Shown: positions 19,887-28,551 of the stretch, piece by piece
How positions within the stretch are numbered: position 1 is the first letter of the stretch
Layout: every line of letters begins with the position of its first letter
Assembly: GCA_038257155.1 (NCBI GenBank)
Contig: JBBSJP010000006.1
Coordinates: 62,001-126,000 of the forward strand
DNA length: 64,000 nucleotides
From: JANJTY01 sp038257155
GTDB lineage: Bacteria > Pseudomonadota > Gammaproteobacteria > Xanthomonadales > Xanthomonadaceae
Direction of reading: 5' to 3'
Program-made: the position numbers and the translations under genes
Notes under the pieces: generated by a model
What the model saw: only the letters and a program-made list of their open reading frames with translations
What the model was told of the DNA's origin: nothing
Databases searched by the model: none

Positions 19887-20030
19887 ATGACGACGGCGAG
19901 GGCGACGGGGTTGTGGCGGGCCGCGTCGGTCTGGGCCTATGCGGCGCAAGCCGCGTTCCGATCCGGTCAGGCTGCCGTAGACCTGCGCCGCAAGGCAGGT
20001 ACGTCGCATCAGAATGGCGTCGCGAGCTAG
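19887..20030 (+). CDS. Possible small ORF between permeases 4 and 5
   Basis: A 47-codon frame beginning MTTARATGLWRAASVWAYAA, preceded by GGGAG about 8 bases before the ATG, fits exactly between the stop of copy 4 and the start of copy 5. It has no recognised domain. The middle (LWRAASVWAYAAQAAF) could form an amphipathic or weakly hydrophobic helix. It may be chance or a leader that couples translation. It is reported because of its position and ribosome site, not because of homology. Confidence 0.25.
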   Translation: MTTARATGLWRAASVWAYAAQAAFRSGQAAVDLRRKAGTSHQNGVAS

Positions 20031-20037
20031 CTGCATC

Positions 20038-22428
20038 ATGCAATCGCTGTCGAAGGACATCCACTTTGCCAGCCGCGGATTGCTAAGGAATCCGCTGCAA
20101 CCGCTGCTGGCTGCGGCCACCCTGGCGCTGGCGGTGGCGGCCACGGCCCTGGTGTTCGGCCTGTTGCGCCCGGTCCTGCTCGATGCCCTGCCACACCCGG
20201 AAGGTGAGCGCATGCAGGTGCTGGCGCCGGCACGCTGGATGCACGCCGAGGCCCTCGCCGAATTGGGTGGACAAGGCAGCGCGCTGGAATCCATTGCGAC
20301 CTATTACCCGCAGACCGTGAACGTGGCTGGTGGTAACGAACCCTTGCAGGTGGCGGCGGCGAAGGCTTCGTCCGATCTCGCCGGCATGATCGGCTTGTCG
20401 CTGCGTGAAGGTCGTTGGTTCGAGGCTGACGAGGCCGCACACACGGCGGTGCTCGATGCAGGCCTGGCCGAACGTCTGTTTGGCAGCACGGATGGCGCGG
20501 TGGGTCGCCGCCTGCGCATCGAGGGCAGCGAACATCAGGTGATCGGTGTGCTGCGATCGGACGTGAGGCGTGACCTGCCGGAACTGGAACGGCCCGAGGT
20601 CTGGATACCGTTTGATCCTGCGGCACGCGGCGCCGACGGCGTCGATTGGCGCATTCCGCTGGTGCGATTGCGCAAGGGCATGGACCTGAGCGTGGCGCAG
20701 GCCCAGCTCGATGCCACCCTGCAGCGCTACCAGCAGGGCGGAGTCGAATTGCCACGCGCGCACTACCACTGGGTCGGCATCCGCGAGGCCTTGTTTGGTG
20801 CGCAACAGGCACCGCTGTTGCTGCTGCAACTGAGCGTCACCCTGTTGCTCGTGCTGGCCTGCCTGAATGTTTCCAACCTGCAGCTGGCGCGGGTGATGGC
20901 ACGGCGCGCCGAGTTCGCGCTGCGTCGATCCTTGGGCGCGGGATCAGCGCGTTTGGTGCGGCTGGTGCTGGGCGAGGCGCTCCTGCTCGGGGCGTTGGCT
21001 GCGGCGCTGGCACTGCTGCTGATGATCGCTGCGCAGCCCCTGCTGACAACGCTGTTGCCAGCAGGGTACCGTGCCGCGGCGGAACCTGGTTGGCTTCCCG
21101 CCAGCGCCGCCAGCGGTGCCGTGATCGCGTTGCTGGCGGGACTGCTGAGCGGCCTGCTGCCTGCGTTGTTCGCATTGCGTGCGGCGTCGCAGCCTTTCTT
21201 GCAGGCAGCGGGTCGCGGCGTACTGGGCGCCGATCGCGGCCAGCACGCAGCCGGTTGGCTGCTGGTTGGCCAGGTGGCCGCCACCCTGGTTCTATTGGGT
21301 GGCGCCGGGCTGCTGTTGCGTTCCTATCAGGCGCTGGCCGGCGAAACGCCCGGCTTTCGCAGTGCCGATGTGCAGGTGCTGTCACTGCGCCTGCCGGATG
21401 GGCAGGCAGCGGACATGGCGGATCTCGATGCGCGCTGGCAGCGTGTGCGCGTCGGCCTCGAAGCGCTACCCGGCGTGCAGGCAGTGGCGCAGAGCAATCG
21501 ACTGCCACTGCAGCGTGGTGCCACCACGCGGTCCATCCAGATCGAGGGCGAAGCCGAGCCGCGCAGCGCCCAGCATGGCGTGGTGGGCGCGGACTACCTG
21601 CGCGTGCTCGACATTCCGCTGCTGCGCGGACGCTTCTTCGATGCGCGTGACCAACGTGGCAGCGAACCCGTCACGGTCATCGATGCAGCGCTGTGGCACC
21701 AGCTCTGGCCCGATGCCAATCCGATCGGTCGGCGCATTCAGCTGCTCGCTGGCGGCGAAGCGCACTGGCTCAGCGTGATCGGCGTGGTGGGCGACATTCG
21801 CGGCAGTGGCCTGGCCGAAGCGCCGCGCCCGGGCTTCTACATTCCGCAGGCCCAGCGACCGGATACACCAATCGAGCGTGGGCTGGCACGCGACACGCAG
21901 TTCCTGTTGCGTGTCGAGCCAGGCATGGCGATTCCGAACGACGTGTTGCGCGATACGCTCTGGTCGTTCGAACCCGATCTTCCGGTACCAGCGGCGCAGC
22001 CCTTGCAAGCGGTGCTGGCTGCCAGTATCGATGCGCAACGCTTTCGGGCGGGCGCCAGCAGCGCTTTCGGTGTGCTGGCGTTGTTGATCGCGTTGGCCGG
22101 GGTGTATGCCCTGGCGGCGCAGCGTGTCACCGCCCGCCTGCCCGAGTTTGGCCTGCGCAAGGCGCTTGGCGCGACTGGACCACGCCTGTTCCGCGAAGTA
22201 TTGCTCTGGACTTTGGGCGTGGCGGCAGCCGGTATCGCCATCGGTGTACTCGGCCTGCTCGCCATGCGGCCCCTGCTGGGTGGATTCCTGCACACGGTTT
22301 CGCCATGGGATCCGGCCAGCCTGCTCGGCGCCTGCCTGATGCTGTGCCTGGCCGTAATGCTGGCGGCCATCGGACCTGCGCGCCGCGCGCAGCGGGTCGA
22401 TCCACTACAAAGCCTGCGCGCGGAGTAG
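20038..22428 (+). CDS. Duplicated FtsX/MacB-type ABC permease, copy 5
   Basis: A 796-residue permease, last of the tandem block. It has the N-terminal helix AATLALAVAATALVFGLL, hallmark RIEGSEHQVIGVLRSDV, helix 2 with LLLVLACLNVSNLQLARVMA, coupling stretch RRAEFALRRSLGAGSARLV, and second-half stretch RLPEFGLRKALGATGPRLF. It ends RRAQRVDPLQSLRAE. The periplasmic domain of the first half is shorter than in copies 1-4. The ATG at 20038 is preferred over an in-frame start at 20014 because it begins at the conserved amphipathic N-terminus (MQSLSKDIHFASRGLLRNP). No terminator hairpin with a T-run follows; the next 430 bases hold REP-like elements. Confidence 0.9.
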   Translation: MQSLSKDIHFASRGLLRNPLQPLLAAATLALAVAATALVFGLLRPVLLDALPHPEGERMQVLAPARWMHAEALAELGGQGSALESIATYYPQTVNVAGGNEPLQVAAAKASSDLAGMIGLSLREGRWFEADEAAHTAVLDAGLAERLFGSTDGAVGRRLRIEGSEHQVIGVLRSDVRRDLPELERPEVWIPFDPAARGADGVDWRIPLVRLRKGMDLSVAQAQLDATLQRYQQGGVELPRAHYHWVGIREALFGAQQAPLLLLQLSVTLLLVLACLNVSNLQLARVMARRAEFALRRSLGAGSARLVRLVLGEALLLGALAAALALLLMIAAQPLLTTLLPAGYRAAAEPGWLPASAASGAVIALLAGLLSGLLPALFALRAASQPFLQAAGRGVLGADRGQHAAGWLLVGQVAATLVLLGGAGLLLRSYQALAGETPGFRSADVQVLSLRLPDGQAADMADLDARWQRVRVGLEALPGVQAVAQSNRLPLQRGATTRSIQIEGEAEPRSAQHGVVGADYLRVLDIPLLRGRFFDARDQRGSEPVTVIDAALWHQLWPDANPIGRRIQLLAGGEAHWLSVIGVVGDIRGSGLAEAPRPGFYIPQAQRPDTPIERGLARDTQFLLRVEPGMAIPNDVLRDTLWSFEPDLPVPAAQPLQAVLAASIDAQRFRAGASSAFGVLALLIALAGVYALAAQRVTARLPEFGLRKALGATGPRLFREVLLWTLGVAAAGIAIGVLGLLAMRPLLGGFLHTVSPWDPASLLGACLMLCLAVMLAAIGPARRAQRVDPLQSLRAE

Positions 22429-22860
22429 GTGCCAATATCTGGATGCCTGGACGACCTGCCCAGTTCCTGGAGCTGCCGCAGAAGCTGTCGACACCCGCTA
22501 TCCACAAACCCAAACGGTAGACGACGGCGATAAGTGGGCGCGACGGATTGATCGCACTCGTGCGCGACCAGGATGGTCAGCCTCAGCTCGGCCTTGCGGC
22601 GTGCTGACGTGCTGCGGTCGCCGACAGGGTCGGCTCCTTCAGGGGGTGGCGTCGCGATTCGCCCGCTGTTGCAGGAGCGCACCCTGTGCGCGACCGGGAT
22701 CTACGTGCCACCGCGAGCTGAGGCAATGCGAGGCATCCGGGTCGCCGACAGGTCAGCTCCACAAGGGTGCGATGCGTTGATTCGAGGATGATGCGTTGGA
22801 GGCAAAGGCGATCAGGGCCGTTCTGGAGGCGCCAAACGAGTATCGGTCCGGTCTGCTGCG
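22429..22860. repeat. Spacer with REP-like elements
   Basis: No gene is supported. Between about 22610 and 22775 there are three short imperfect copies of a palindromic intergenic unit, alternating GGTCGCCGACAGGGTCGGCT and GGAGCGCACCCTGTGCGCGA orientations. The same family occurs at 47822-47922. Such units are common in Xanthomonadales and pseudomonads and can stabilise or end transcripts; here they separate the permease block from the converging secreted-protein genes. Confidence 0.6.
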
Positions 22861-23157
22861 TTAACCAGCAGGCTCGAAGCCGTCCCGGAACAGCAGCGCC
22901 GGAACGACGCAGGTGCCACTGGTTTCCTTGAGTAGATTGGCCTCCAGCCGAACGCCGTACGACTCGGAAATGACAGGTTGTTCGCGTCGCTGAAGCTGGG
23001 CGCTCATGCGAAAGCGCTGGTCACTGGTCGCGCCGCTGGATTCCTGCAGACTGCTCGATTTCAACGCGAAGCGGCTCGCTTGCGCGCCAAACTCAGGCTC
23101 GGCCTGGAGCAGGGGCGCGGCGAGCAGGGCCATGGCGGTCAGGACGATGCGGGACAT
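22861..23157 (-). CDS. Small secreted protein with C-terminal FE motif
   Basis: A 98-residue exported protein: signal peptide MSRIVLTAMALLAAPLLQA, then a Ser/Gln/Arg-rich mature part of about 79 residues with one Cys near the end (ETSGTCVVPA) and the C-terminus LLFRDGFEPAG. It has no known domain. It starts one base after the stop of the upstream tail-fibre-type gene, so the two are cotranscribed. The ending matches the hydrophobic-F-x-x-x-F-E pattern of the BNR protein and the subtilase in this window. It may be a surface or outer-membrane partner of the upstream protein; function unknown. Confidence 0.65.
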   Translation of the reverse strand: MSRIVLTAMALLAAPLLQAEPEFGAQASRFALKSSSLQESSGATSDQRFRMSAQLQRREQPVISESYGVRLEANLLKETSGTCVVPALLFRDGFEPAG

Positions 23158-23158
23158 C

Positions 23159-24689
23159 TCACTGCTTTCCGTTGTCGAGTGAGGCCAGTCCCTCGGCCGA
23201 AAGCGGCGAGCTGACTGCGCTCAGTGCCGCCAGGATCTGCACCTGCGTCTCGCGCATCGCGGCCAGTTCGGCGCGCAGCCCTGCGTTGTCCTGCTGAAGC
23301 GCGGCAAGCGCCTCAGCCTGGTTCTGCTGGGACTGGGACAGTTCCCGCACCGCATTGGCCAGCACGGCGCTGAGCCGCTCGTACTTCACGCCCTCGATCT
23401 GGCCTTCATCGTTGCGATGCACCAGGCGAGGGTCAATGGCCGCGACTTCCTCCGCCACGAAGCCGATATCGGCCTGGCCCGACTCTGTCCAGGTGTAAGC
23501 CACTGGCCGCAGGCGGGCGAGGGTTGCCAGACCCAATGGAAGGTCGACGACATCGGATTTGTAGCGCGCCGATGAGGAACAGGAAGCAATCTGATTCAGG
23601 GCATTGCGGCATAGGGCGGTCTCGCCGGCACTGCCCAGGCTGTCGACACGCAAGGTACCGTCGACGCGCAGGCGGTTGTTGGCCTCCGCCGGCAGTGATC
23701 ACGGCGCCGCCTTCGGCCCGCACCAGGAACTGGCGCGTACCGCTTGAGACGAAGTCGGCGTCCTGGTTGTCGGCCCAGACGAAGGTTCCAGAATCGCCAG
23801 CCACCGCTTCGACCGGCACACCCGCGCAACCGTCACCGGGCTCACCTGAGATGCTTCCCGGGCGTACCTTGGCGCGGAAGCCGCCAGCCCAGGACAGCGA
23901 ACCGCCCGCGCAGTTGAACGCGCCGCTTCCGACCATGGAGATACCGCCGCTGGCGGTATTGGATTCGCCTCCGATCACGCTTGAGCCGAACCTGCTGACC
24001 ACGTTGTTGACGCCCCCGCCGATGAAGCCGTTCTGGCCGGAGATGGTGTTGTTGTACCCGCCACCAATCGCGCCGTGATCGCTGCTGATCGTGTTCGGCT
24101 GGGTCGATGCAAAACCGCCACCGGCAATGACAGCGCCTATTGTGCCGGGCGAAATGCTGTTGAACTGGCTTCCACCGATGATGCTGGCGGCAAGTGCACC
24201 TGGCTGTATTCGCAGCGCGGCAGAATTGTTCACTCGCAGGGTCAGCGGCTGCGAATCGGTCGTCCCGAGGAAGTTGAGGCCGGAGTCGGTGCCGGCATTG
24301 CCCGACAACGCCCAGCTCGCGGGGCATTCCGTGCCTTTCAAATCGGCTGGCTGGCGACCGGGCAGCGATGTCCAATGGGACTCGCCCTCACCGCGCACCT
24401 CAACCTGCAGCCAGACCCGATCGATATCATCAGGCAAATGTTCGGTCGGTAGCACGGCGGCAAAGCGGCCGTCGACCACGCTCAGGTCGCGCAGTTCGAT
24501 TGGGGCTGTGACGGACAGGCCGGCTTTCGCATCCGGGTACGGGGTCAGGCGGAGGTCGTACAGCCCTTGCGCCGGAGAGCCGCTATCGTCGAGATGACCG
24601 CGGTAGGTATAGCTGCCGGCATGAGCTAGGTTGGCCACGAGCAGACCTGTGGCGGTGACGGCAGAGAAGGTGAATAGCATGGAACGCAT
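23159..24689 (-). pseudogene. Secreted tail-fibre-type protein with YadA-head-like repeats and S74 chaperone domain, frameshifted
   Basis: Starting at ATG 24689 there is a signal peptide (SAVTATGLLVANLAHA), a beta-sandwich-like N-terminal region (about residues 25-130), then Gly/Ser/Asn repeats such as NTISGQNGFIGGGVNNVVSR that resemble YadA-head or tail-spike beta-helix turns, then FVWADNQDADFVSSG. The C-terminal part, in another frame (23159 to about 23685), is an intramolecular chaperone of the peptidase S74 type (SSARYKSDVVDLPLGLATLA, IGFVAEEV, YERLSAVLANAVREL) ending in a coiled coil. The frame changes near 23681-23692 within GCCGGCGGAGGCC: removing one base restores EANNRLRVDGTLRVDSLGS. 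It may be an indel error or a real mutation. S74 domains trimerise fibres and then usually cleave themselves off. No phage genes surround it, so this looks like a host surface protein. Confidence 0.7.
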
Positions 24690-24990
24690 GGGCGAGGTCT
24701 CCGGAGGAACGGGCGTGGACCCGATTCCGGGTGGCAGATTCACGCCGAACTCGGATCCTGCCAGCACTAACACGATGCAAGGGAAAATCCGGACATGAGT
24801 TTGCCTTCGGCCCCTGGGGCGCAAGGATTGCACCCAAATCCAACCTCGGGAGGGCCGCGCCTGCGCGGCCGCTTTGATGTGCTGAGGAAAGCGGCGTCGC
24901 AGGAGCGACGCCCTCCATGGCGGCGATTCAAGGCAACGGCGCGATCCGAGGAAAGGAAGAGAACAGGGACTGCCGAGTTTGAGGTTCGCC
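24690..24990 (-). other. Spacer with two GC-rich hairpins downstream of the kinase gene
   Basis: Two perfect short hairpins lie here: GGCCGCGC-CT-GCGCGGCC at 24853-24870 and GGCGTCGC-AGGA-GCGACGCC at 24893-24912. They lie just past the stop of the Ser/Thr kinase gene on the minus strand and may end or stabilise its mRNA. The rest presumably carries the promoter of the tail-fibre-type gene; none was recognised. Confidence 0.45.
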
Positions 24991-27717
24991 TCAGTAGCGC
25001 TCCATGCAGTCGGCGAGCGACGAAGTGGGCACCAAGCAGCGTTGCACCATGTCCTGTCCTTCCCAAGGTGCGGCAATCCGCTCAAGACCAGTGCGGATGC
25101 TGGCCTCGATAGCCTGGGCGTTCGCGCCATCCGCGCCTTTTCGCTCCAGCCAAAGCGACGGCAGCCAAACGTCCAGCCAGAGGATGCTGCCCACACTTGG
25201 TCGCTGCCGCTCCCGCAGCACAGCCAAATCGTCGGCAGCGGCGATGTCTCCGGCGAGCAGTGCCAGGCGGGCCCGCTCGAGGCGATACAGCAGGGCGGTG
25301 TCGGTCGTCGCGGGATTCAACGCATCGGTGCAGGCGACAAGGTGGCTGCGTGCCGCTTCAATGTCGCCGCCGCGACGCTTGCCACGCGCAGCGAGCGCAC
25401 ACTGATTGAGCCGATGCAACGGGCGATCAACGTTCATGCGATCGAGTGTCGCAGCGGCCTGGCCGACGGCATCCAGAGCCAGGTCCAGTTCCCCGTGCAC
25501 CAGCAGAACTTCGGCGTAACCACTCCAGCAGGACTCGGCGTGCAGGTTGGCGCGTTGCAGGCTGCGTTCCATTTCGGCAAAGCGGCGGTAGAGTTCCAGT
25601 GCCTCGGCATTGCGACCCAGATGGCGAAACATCGAGGCCTGGTTGCAGTAGGCGACGATGCCGAGGGCGTCGGGTTGGCTATAGATCTGATCGGCGATGG
25701 CCACGGCGCGTGCGCCGAGTTCCAGCGCGCGTGCGGGACGGCCGGCGTTGCGAAACGTCGGGATAACATCGGCGAGAGTGAATGCGGTCCAGCCGTCCAG
25801 TTCGCCGTAGGCTTCGGCAGCGACCAGCAAGCGTCGTTCCTGCCACTCGAGCTGCAGGTCGGGGTCGCGTCGCAGCAGGGCCATGGCGGTGGTCAATGCG
25901 TTGAGCGCGATCAGGCGATCACCCACTGTGGCCCCCACCCCATCCGCCGCTTCGATCAGCGCCAGCAATCCACGCTCAGCCTCGGCTGGGTCGTCGTACT
26001 CCATATGCCAGGCTGCCAGCGAAGCGCGCCGACCCCAGATCCAGGCCGCTGGCATGCCAGCCACCTCGGCCCAGTGAATTGACTGCCGATAGTGCTCGCC
26101 GGCGTCGCGCCCCGGACCGCGCACCCGGAGCAGCCGGCCCCATTCCCAGTGCAGTCGCGACAGCGCTTCGGCCGGCGCTGGATCAACGCGGGCGAAGGCT
26201 GCGTGGGCATCTTCAAGATCGGCCAAGGCGGCGTCGAAATCGCTCAGGTTGTAGCGTGCCGCGCCGGTCACCGTCAGCACATCGCCGGCCGCCATGGGGT
26301 CCCGCTGCATGAGTTCGGCGCGCGCTCGCGAGCTGCCTGCATTGAGAATATCGAGCGCATCGGGTATCTCGCCGCGCGAGGGCTTAGCCGAGCGAAGTAC
26401 CTCGGCGAGGAAGTCGCGCACCGCCGAGGCACGTCGCGCCTCGGCCAGCGCGCGCTCGGCCTGGATCGCGGCTTCGCGCGCCTGCCACACGGTCCCGAGC
26501 ATGCCAGCGATCAGCGCCAGCAGGGCCACGACCACCGCTGCCGTACCTGCGCGATGGCGCGCAAGAAAGCGTCGTGCGCGATAGCCAACAGTAGCGGCGC
26601 GTGCCGCTACCGCATGACCTTCCAGTAGCCGCTGCAGATCCTCGCGCAATCGATCGGCCGAGGGGTAGCGGGCTGCCGGGTCCGGGGCCAGGGCCCGCGC
26701 CAGCACGGCATTCAGATCCGCCGGCGGAAGGCCTGCCGCATGGGCGCGCCGAGCGGCGGTCGTCGGCAGTTCGGTCAGCGGCGTGCCGCGATCGATTGGT
26801 GGAACGGTCTCGCTGAGCAGCTCCCAGGCCAGCAATCCCAGCTGGTAGACATCCGAGGCGGTGGTCACCGACGCGCCCGCGCGCTGCTCCGGGCTGGCAT
26901 AACGCGGGGTCAGCCAGGCGCGCCCCTGGGTCTGGGTGATGGCCTGCCCCGGCTCGGCAACCGTGGCAGTCGCATTCGTCGTCGCATCCTCGTTGTCCAG
27001 GAAATGGGCGATACCGAAATCGAGCAGCTTTACCCGCCCGTCCGCGTCCACCAGGATATTGGTCGGCTTGATGTCGCGATGCACCACCAGGCGCTGATGC
27101 GCCGCCTGTACCGCCTCGCATACCTCTACGACCAGATGCAGACATTGGCGCGCATCCAGGGCAAGGCGTCGGCACCACGCGTCGATGGTTTCGCCCTCGA
27201 CATGTTCCATTACCAGGTAAGGCGAGCCGCCGGGACTCAGGCCGGCATCGTGCAGTCGCGCGATGTTCGGGTGCTCCAGGCCGGCCAGGATGCGCTGTTC
27301 ACGCTGCAGACGCTCGATGCTGGCCAGGCCCGGCTCGGCATGCACCAGTTTGATCGCCACGCGTCGCTCGAACAGGCCGTCGGCACGTTCGGCCAGATAA
27401 ACCCGGCCCATGCCGCCGGCGCCGATCTGCTGCAGCACGCGCCACGGACCGAGTTCGCTTCCGGGGGCGAGTGATTCGCCTGCATCGGCCAGGGCCTGGT
27501 CGATCAGGCCTGGACTCAGCGCCTGGCCAGGCTGCAGAAAATCGTCCTCATCCAGTGCCGCGCTCAGCAAGGCGCGCAGGGTCTCGCGTTGCGCGACGGG
27601 CAACTCCGTCAGTCGCCGTTCGCGCGCTTCGGTTTCCAGGTCGAGCAGTTCCTGCAACAGGATGTCGAGCGCGCGCGCTTCGACAGCGGCGGGCGAGGGT
27701 GGAGTCGCGCGCTTCAC
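24991..27717 (-). CDS. Transmembrane Ser/Thr protein kinase with periplasmic helical-repeat domain
   Basis: A 908-residue Hanks-type kinase. Residues 92-370 are the kinase: Gly loop IGAGGMGRVY, VAIK lysine 123, catalytic HRDIKPTN (Asp215), DFG at 233-235, and PRYASPEQ. All catalytic residues are present. One membrane helix (391-411) follows, then about 490 residues of TPR-like helical repeats that should lie in the periplasm and may sense a ligand. The N-terminal 85 residues are an unassigned helical lead. The start is GTG 27717, because its first four bases overlap the stop of the sigma-factor gene (GTGA), indicating translational coupling; the frame upstream is the sigma gene in another frame. 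The pairing suggests the kinase phosphorylates or otherwise controls the sigma factor. Confidence 0.9.
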   Translation of the reverse strand: MKRATPPSPAAVEARALDILLQELLDLETEARERRLTELPVAQRETLRALLSAALDEDDFLQPGQALSPGLIDQALADAGESLAPGSELGPWRVLQQIGAGGMGRVYLAERADGLFERRVAIKLVHAEPGLASIERLQREQRILAGLEHPNIARLHDAGLSPGGSPYLVMEHVEGETIDAWCRRLALDARQCLHLVVEVCEAVQAAHQRLVVHRDIKPTNILVDADGRVKLLDFGIAHFLDNEDATTNATATVAEPGQAITQTQGRAWLTPRYASPEQRAGASVTTASDVYQLGLLAWELLSETVPPIDRGTPLTELPTTAARRAHAAGLPPADLNAVLARALAPDPAARYPSADRLREDLQRLLEGHAVAARAATVGYRARRFLARHRAGTAAVVVALLALIAGMLGTVWQAREAAIQAERALAEARRASAVRDFLAEVLRSAKPSRGEIPDALDILNAGSSRARAELMQRDPMAAGDVLTVTGAARYNLSDFDAALADLEDAHAAFARVDPAPAEALSRLHWEWGRLLRVRGPGRDAGEHYRQSIHWAEVAGMPAAWIWGRRASLAAWHMEYDDPAEAERGLLALIEAADGVGATVGDRLIALNALTTAMALLRRDPDLQLEWQERRLLVAAEAYGELDGWTAFTLADVIPTFRNAGRPARALELGARAVAIADQIYSQPDALGIVAYCNQASMFRHLGRNAEALELYRRFAEMERSLQRANLHAESCWSGYAEVLLVHGELDLALDAVGQAAATLDRMNVDRPLHRLNQCALAARGKRRGGDIEAARSHLVACTDALNPATTDTALLYRLERARLALLAGDIAAADDLAVLRERQRPSVGSILWLDVWLPSLWLERKGADGANAQAIEASIRTGLERIAAPWEGQDMVQRCLVPTSSLADCMERY

Positions 27718-28286
27718 GCGTCGTCCGTCTGTTCGATACCGAGCCGACCCATATCGGATTTCAGCCAGGCCCGCGCGCGCAGCCAGTCGCGCCGCACGGT
27801 GCGGTCGGACACGTTCAGCGCAACGGCGGTTTCTTCCTCGGTCATGCCGGCATAGAAGCGGCACTCCACGACCCGGCACAGGCGCTCGTCGAGTTCGCGC
27901 AGGCGCTCCAGGGCCTGCCCCACTGCCAGCACTTCGTTGCAGTGAGCACGCTCGTCGGCGACCTGTACCTCGTCCAGCGGAATGAGCGCGGCCCCGCCTC
28001 CGCGCTTGTCGGCCAGGCGGTCGCGCGCCGCATTGACCAGAATATGGCGCATGGCACGGGCCGAGGCGGCAAGAAAATGCCCGCGATCGGCGAAACCCGC
28101 GCTGCCCATCAGCTTGACGTAGGCCTCGTGCACCAGGGCGGTGGTGTTCAGGGTCTGGCCCGGGCGCAGCCGACGCAGCTGCATGCGTGCGAGCCGATGC
28201 AGCTCCGGATACAGGCGCTCGGCCAGATCATCGAGTGAAACGGGTGCATCGGGCGGGCCGGGCTTGTCGGGTTGCTGGGCCGTCAT
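27714..28286 (-). CDS. ECF-type RNA polymerase sigma factor paired with Ser/Thr kinase
   Basis: A 190-residue sigma factor. Region 2 includes TTALVHEAYVKLMGS and RGHFLAASARAMRHILVNAA; region 4 includes CRVVECRFYAGMTEEETAVA and a helix-turn-helix VSDRTVRRDWLRARAW. It resembles the TIGR02999 group of ECF sigma factors, which are commonly encoded beside Ser/Thr kinases and lack a classic anti-sigma factor. Its neighbour is such a kinase with a 4-base overlap. In Vibrio, the ECF factor EcfP is activated by phosphorylation by kinase PknT; the same logic is inferred here. The ATG at 28286 begins directly at the poorly conserved lead before region 2; the longer upstream frame would overlap the promoter of the divergent VWA gene. 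Confidence 0.88.
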   Translation of the reverse strand: MTAQQPDKPGPPDAPVSLDDLAERLYPELHRLARMQLRRLRPGQTLNTTALVHEAYVKLMGSAGFADRGHFLAASARAMRHILVNAARDRLADKRGGGAALIPLDEVQVADERAHCNEVLAVGQALERLRELDERLCRVVECRFYAGMTEEETAVALNVSDRTVRRDWLRARAWLKSDMGRLGIEQTDDA

Positions 28287-28551
28287 GGGTCGAATGCGCG
28301 GAGACTTGCTGCGACGATAGGGCAAGCGGCGGGCGGCGTCACTCCGGATGATCGCTTGGACCCGAAACTGCGCGATCTTGCAGCGACTGACCGCTAGGCC
28401 GAGGGTCTCGTCTTGGGAACAGCCGGTCCGCTCGGCCAGATGCAAACAGAACGTAAACAATCGCAGCGAATGGTTACCTGAGTGTGTCTGTTCCGGCATG
28501 GCAGAGCGACTTAGCCTGAATGCGCTGCCACTCAGACCAAGGATCGCCACC
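28287..28551. other. Divergent promoter region (sigma factor / VWA gene)
   Basis: The gap between divergent starts must hold both promoters. No consensus sigma-70 or sigma-54 element was convincing. Any autoregulated ECF promoter for the sigma gene would be expected here, but its motif is unknown. Confidence 0.3.

Noticed and set aside
23159..24689. Prophage tail-fibre locus
   Set aside because: A signal peptide is present and no capsid, portal, integrase or lysis genes are nearby.
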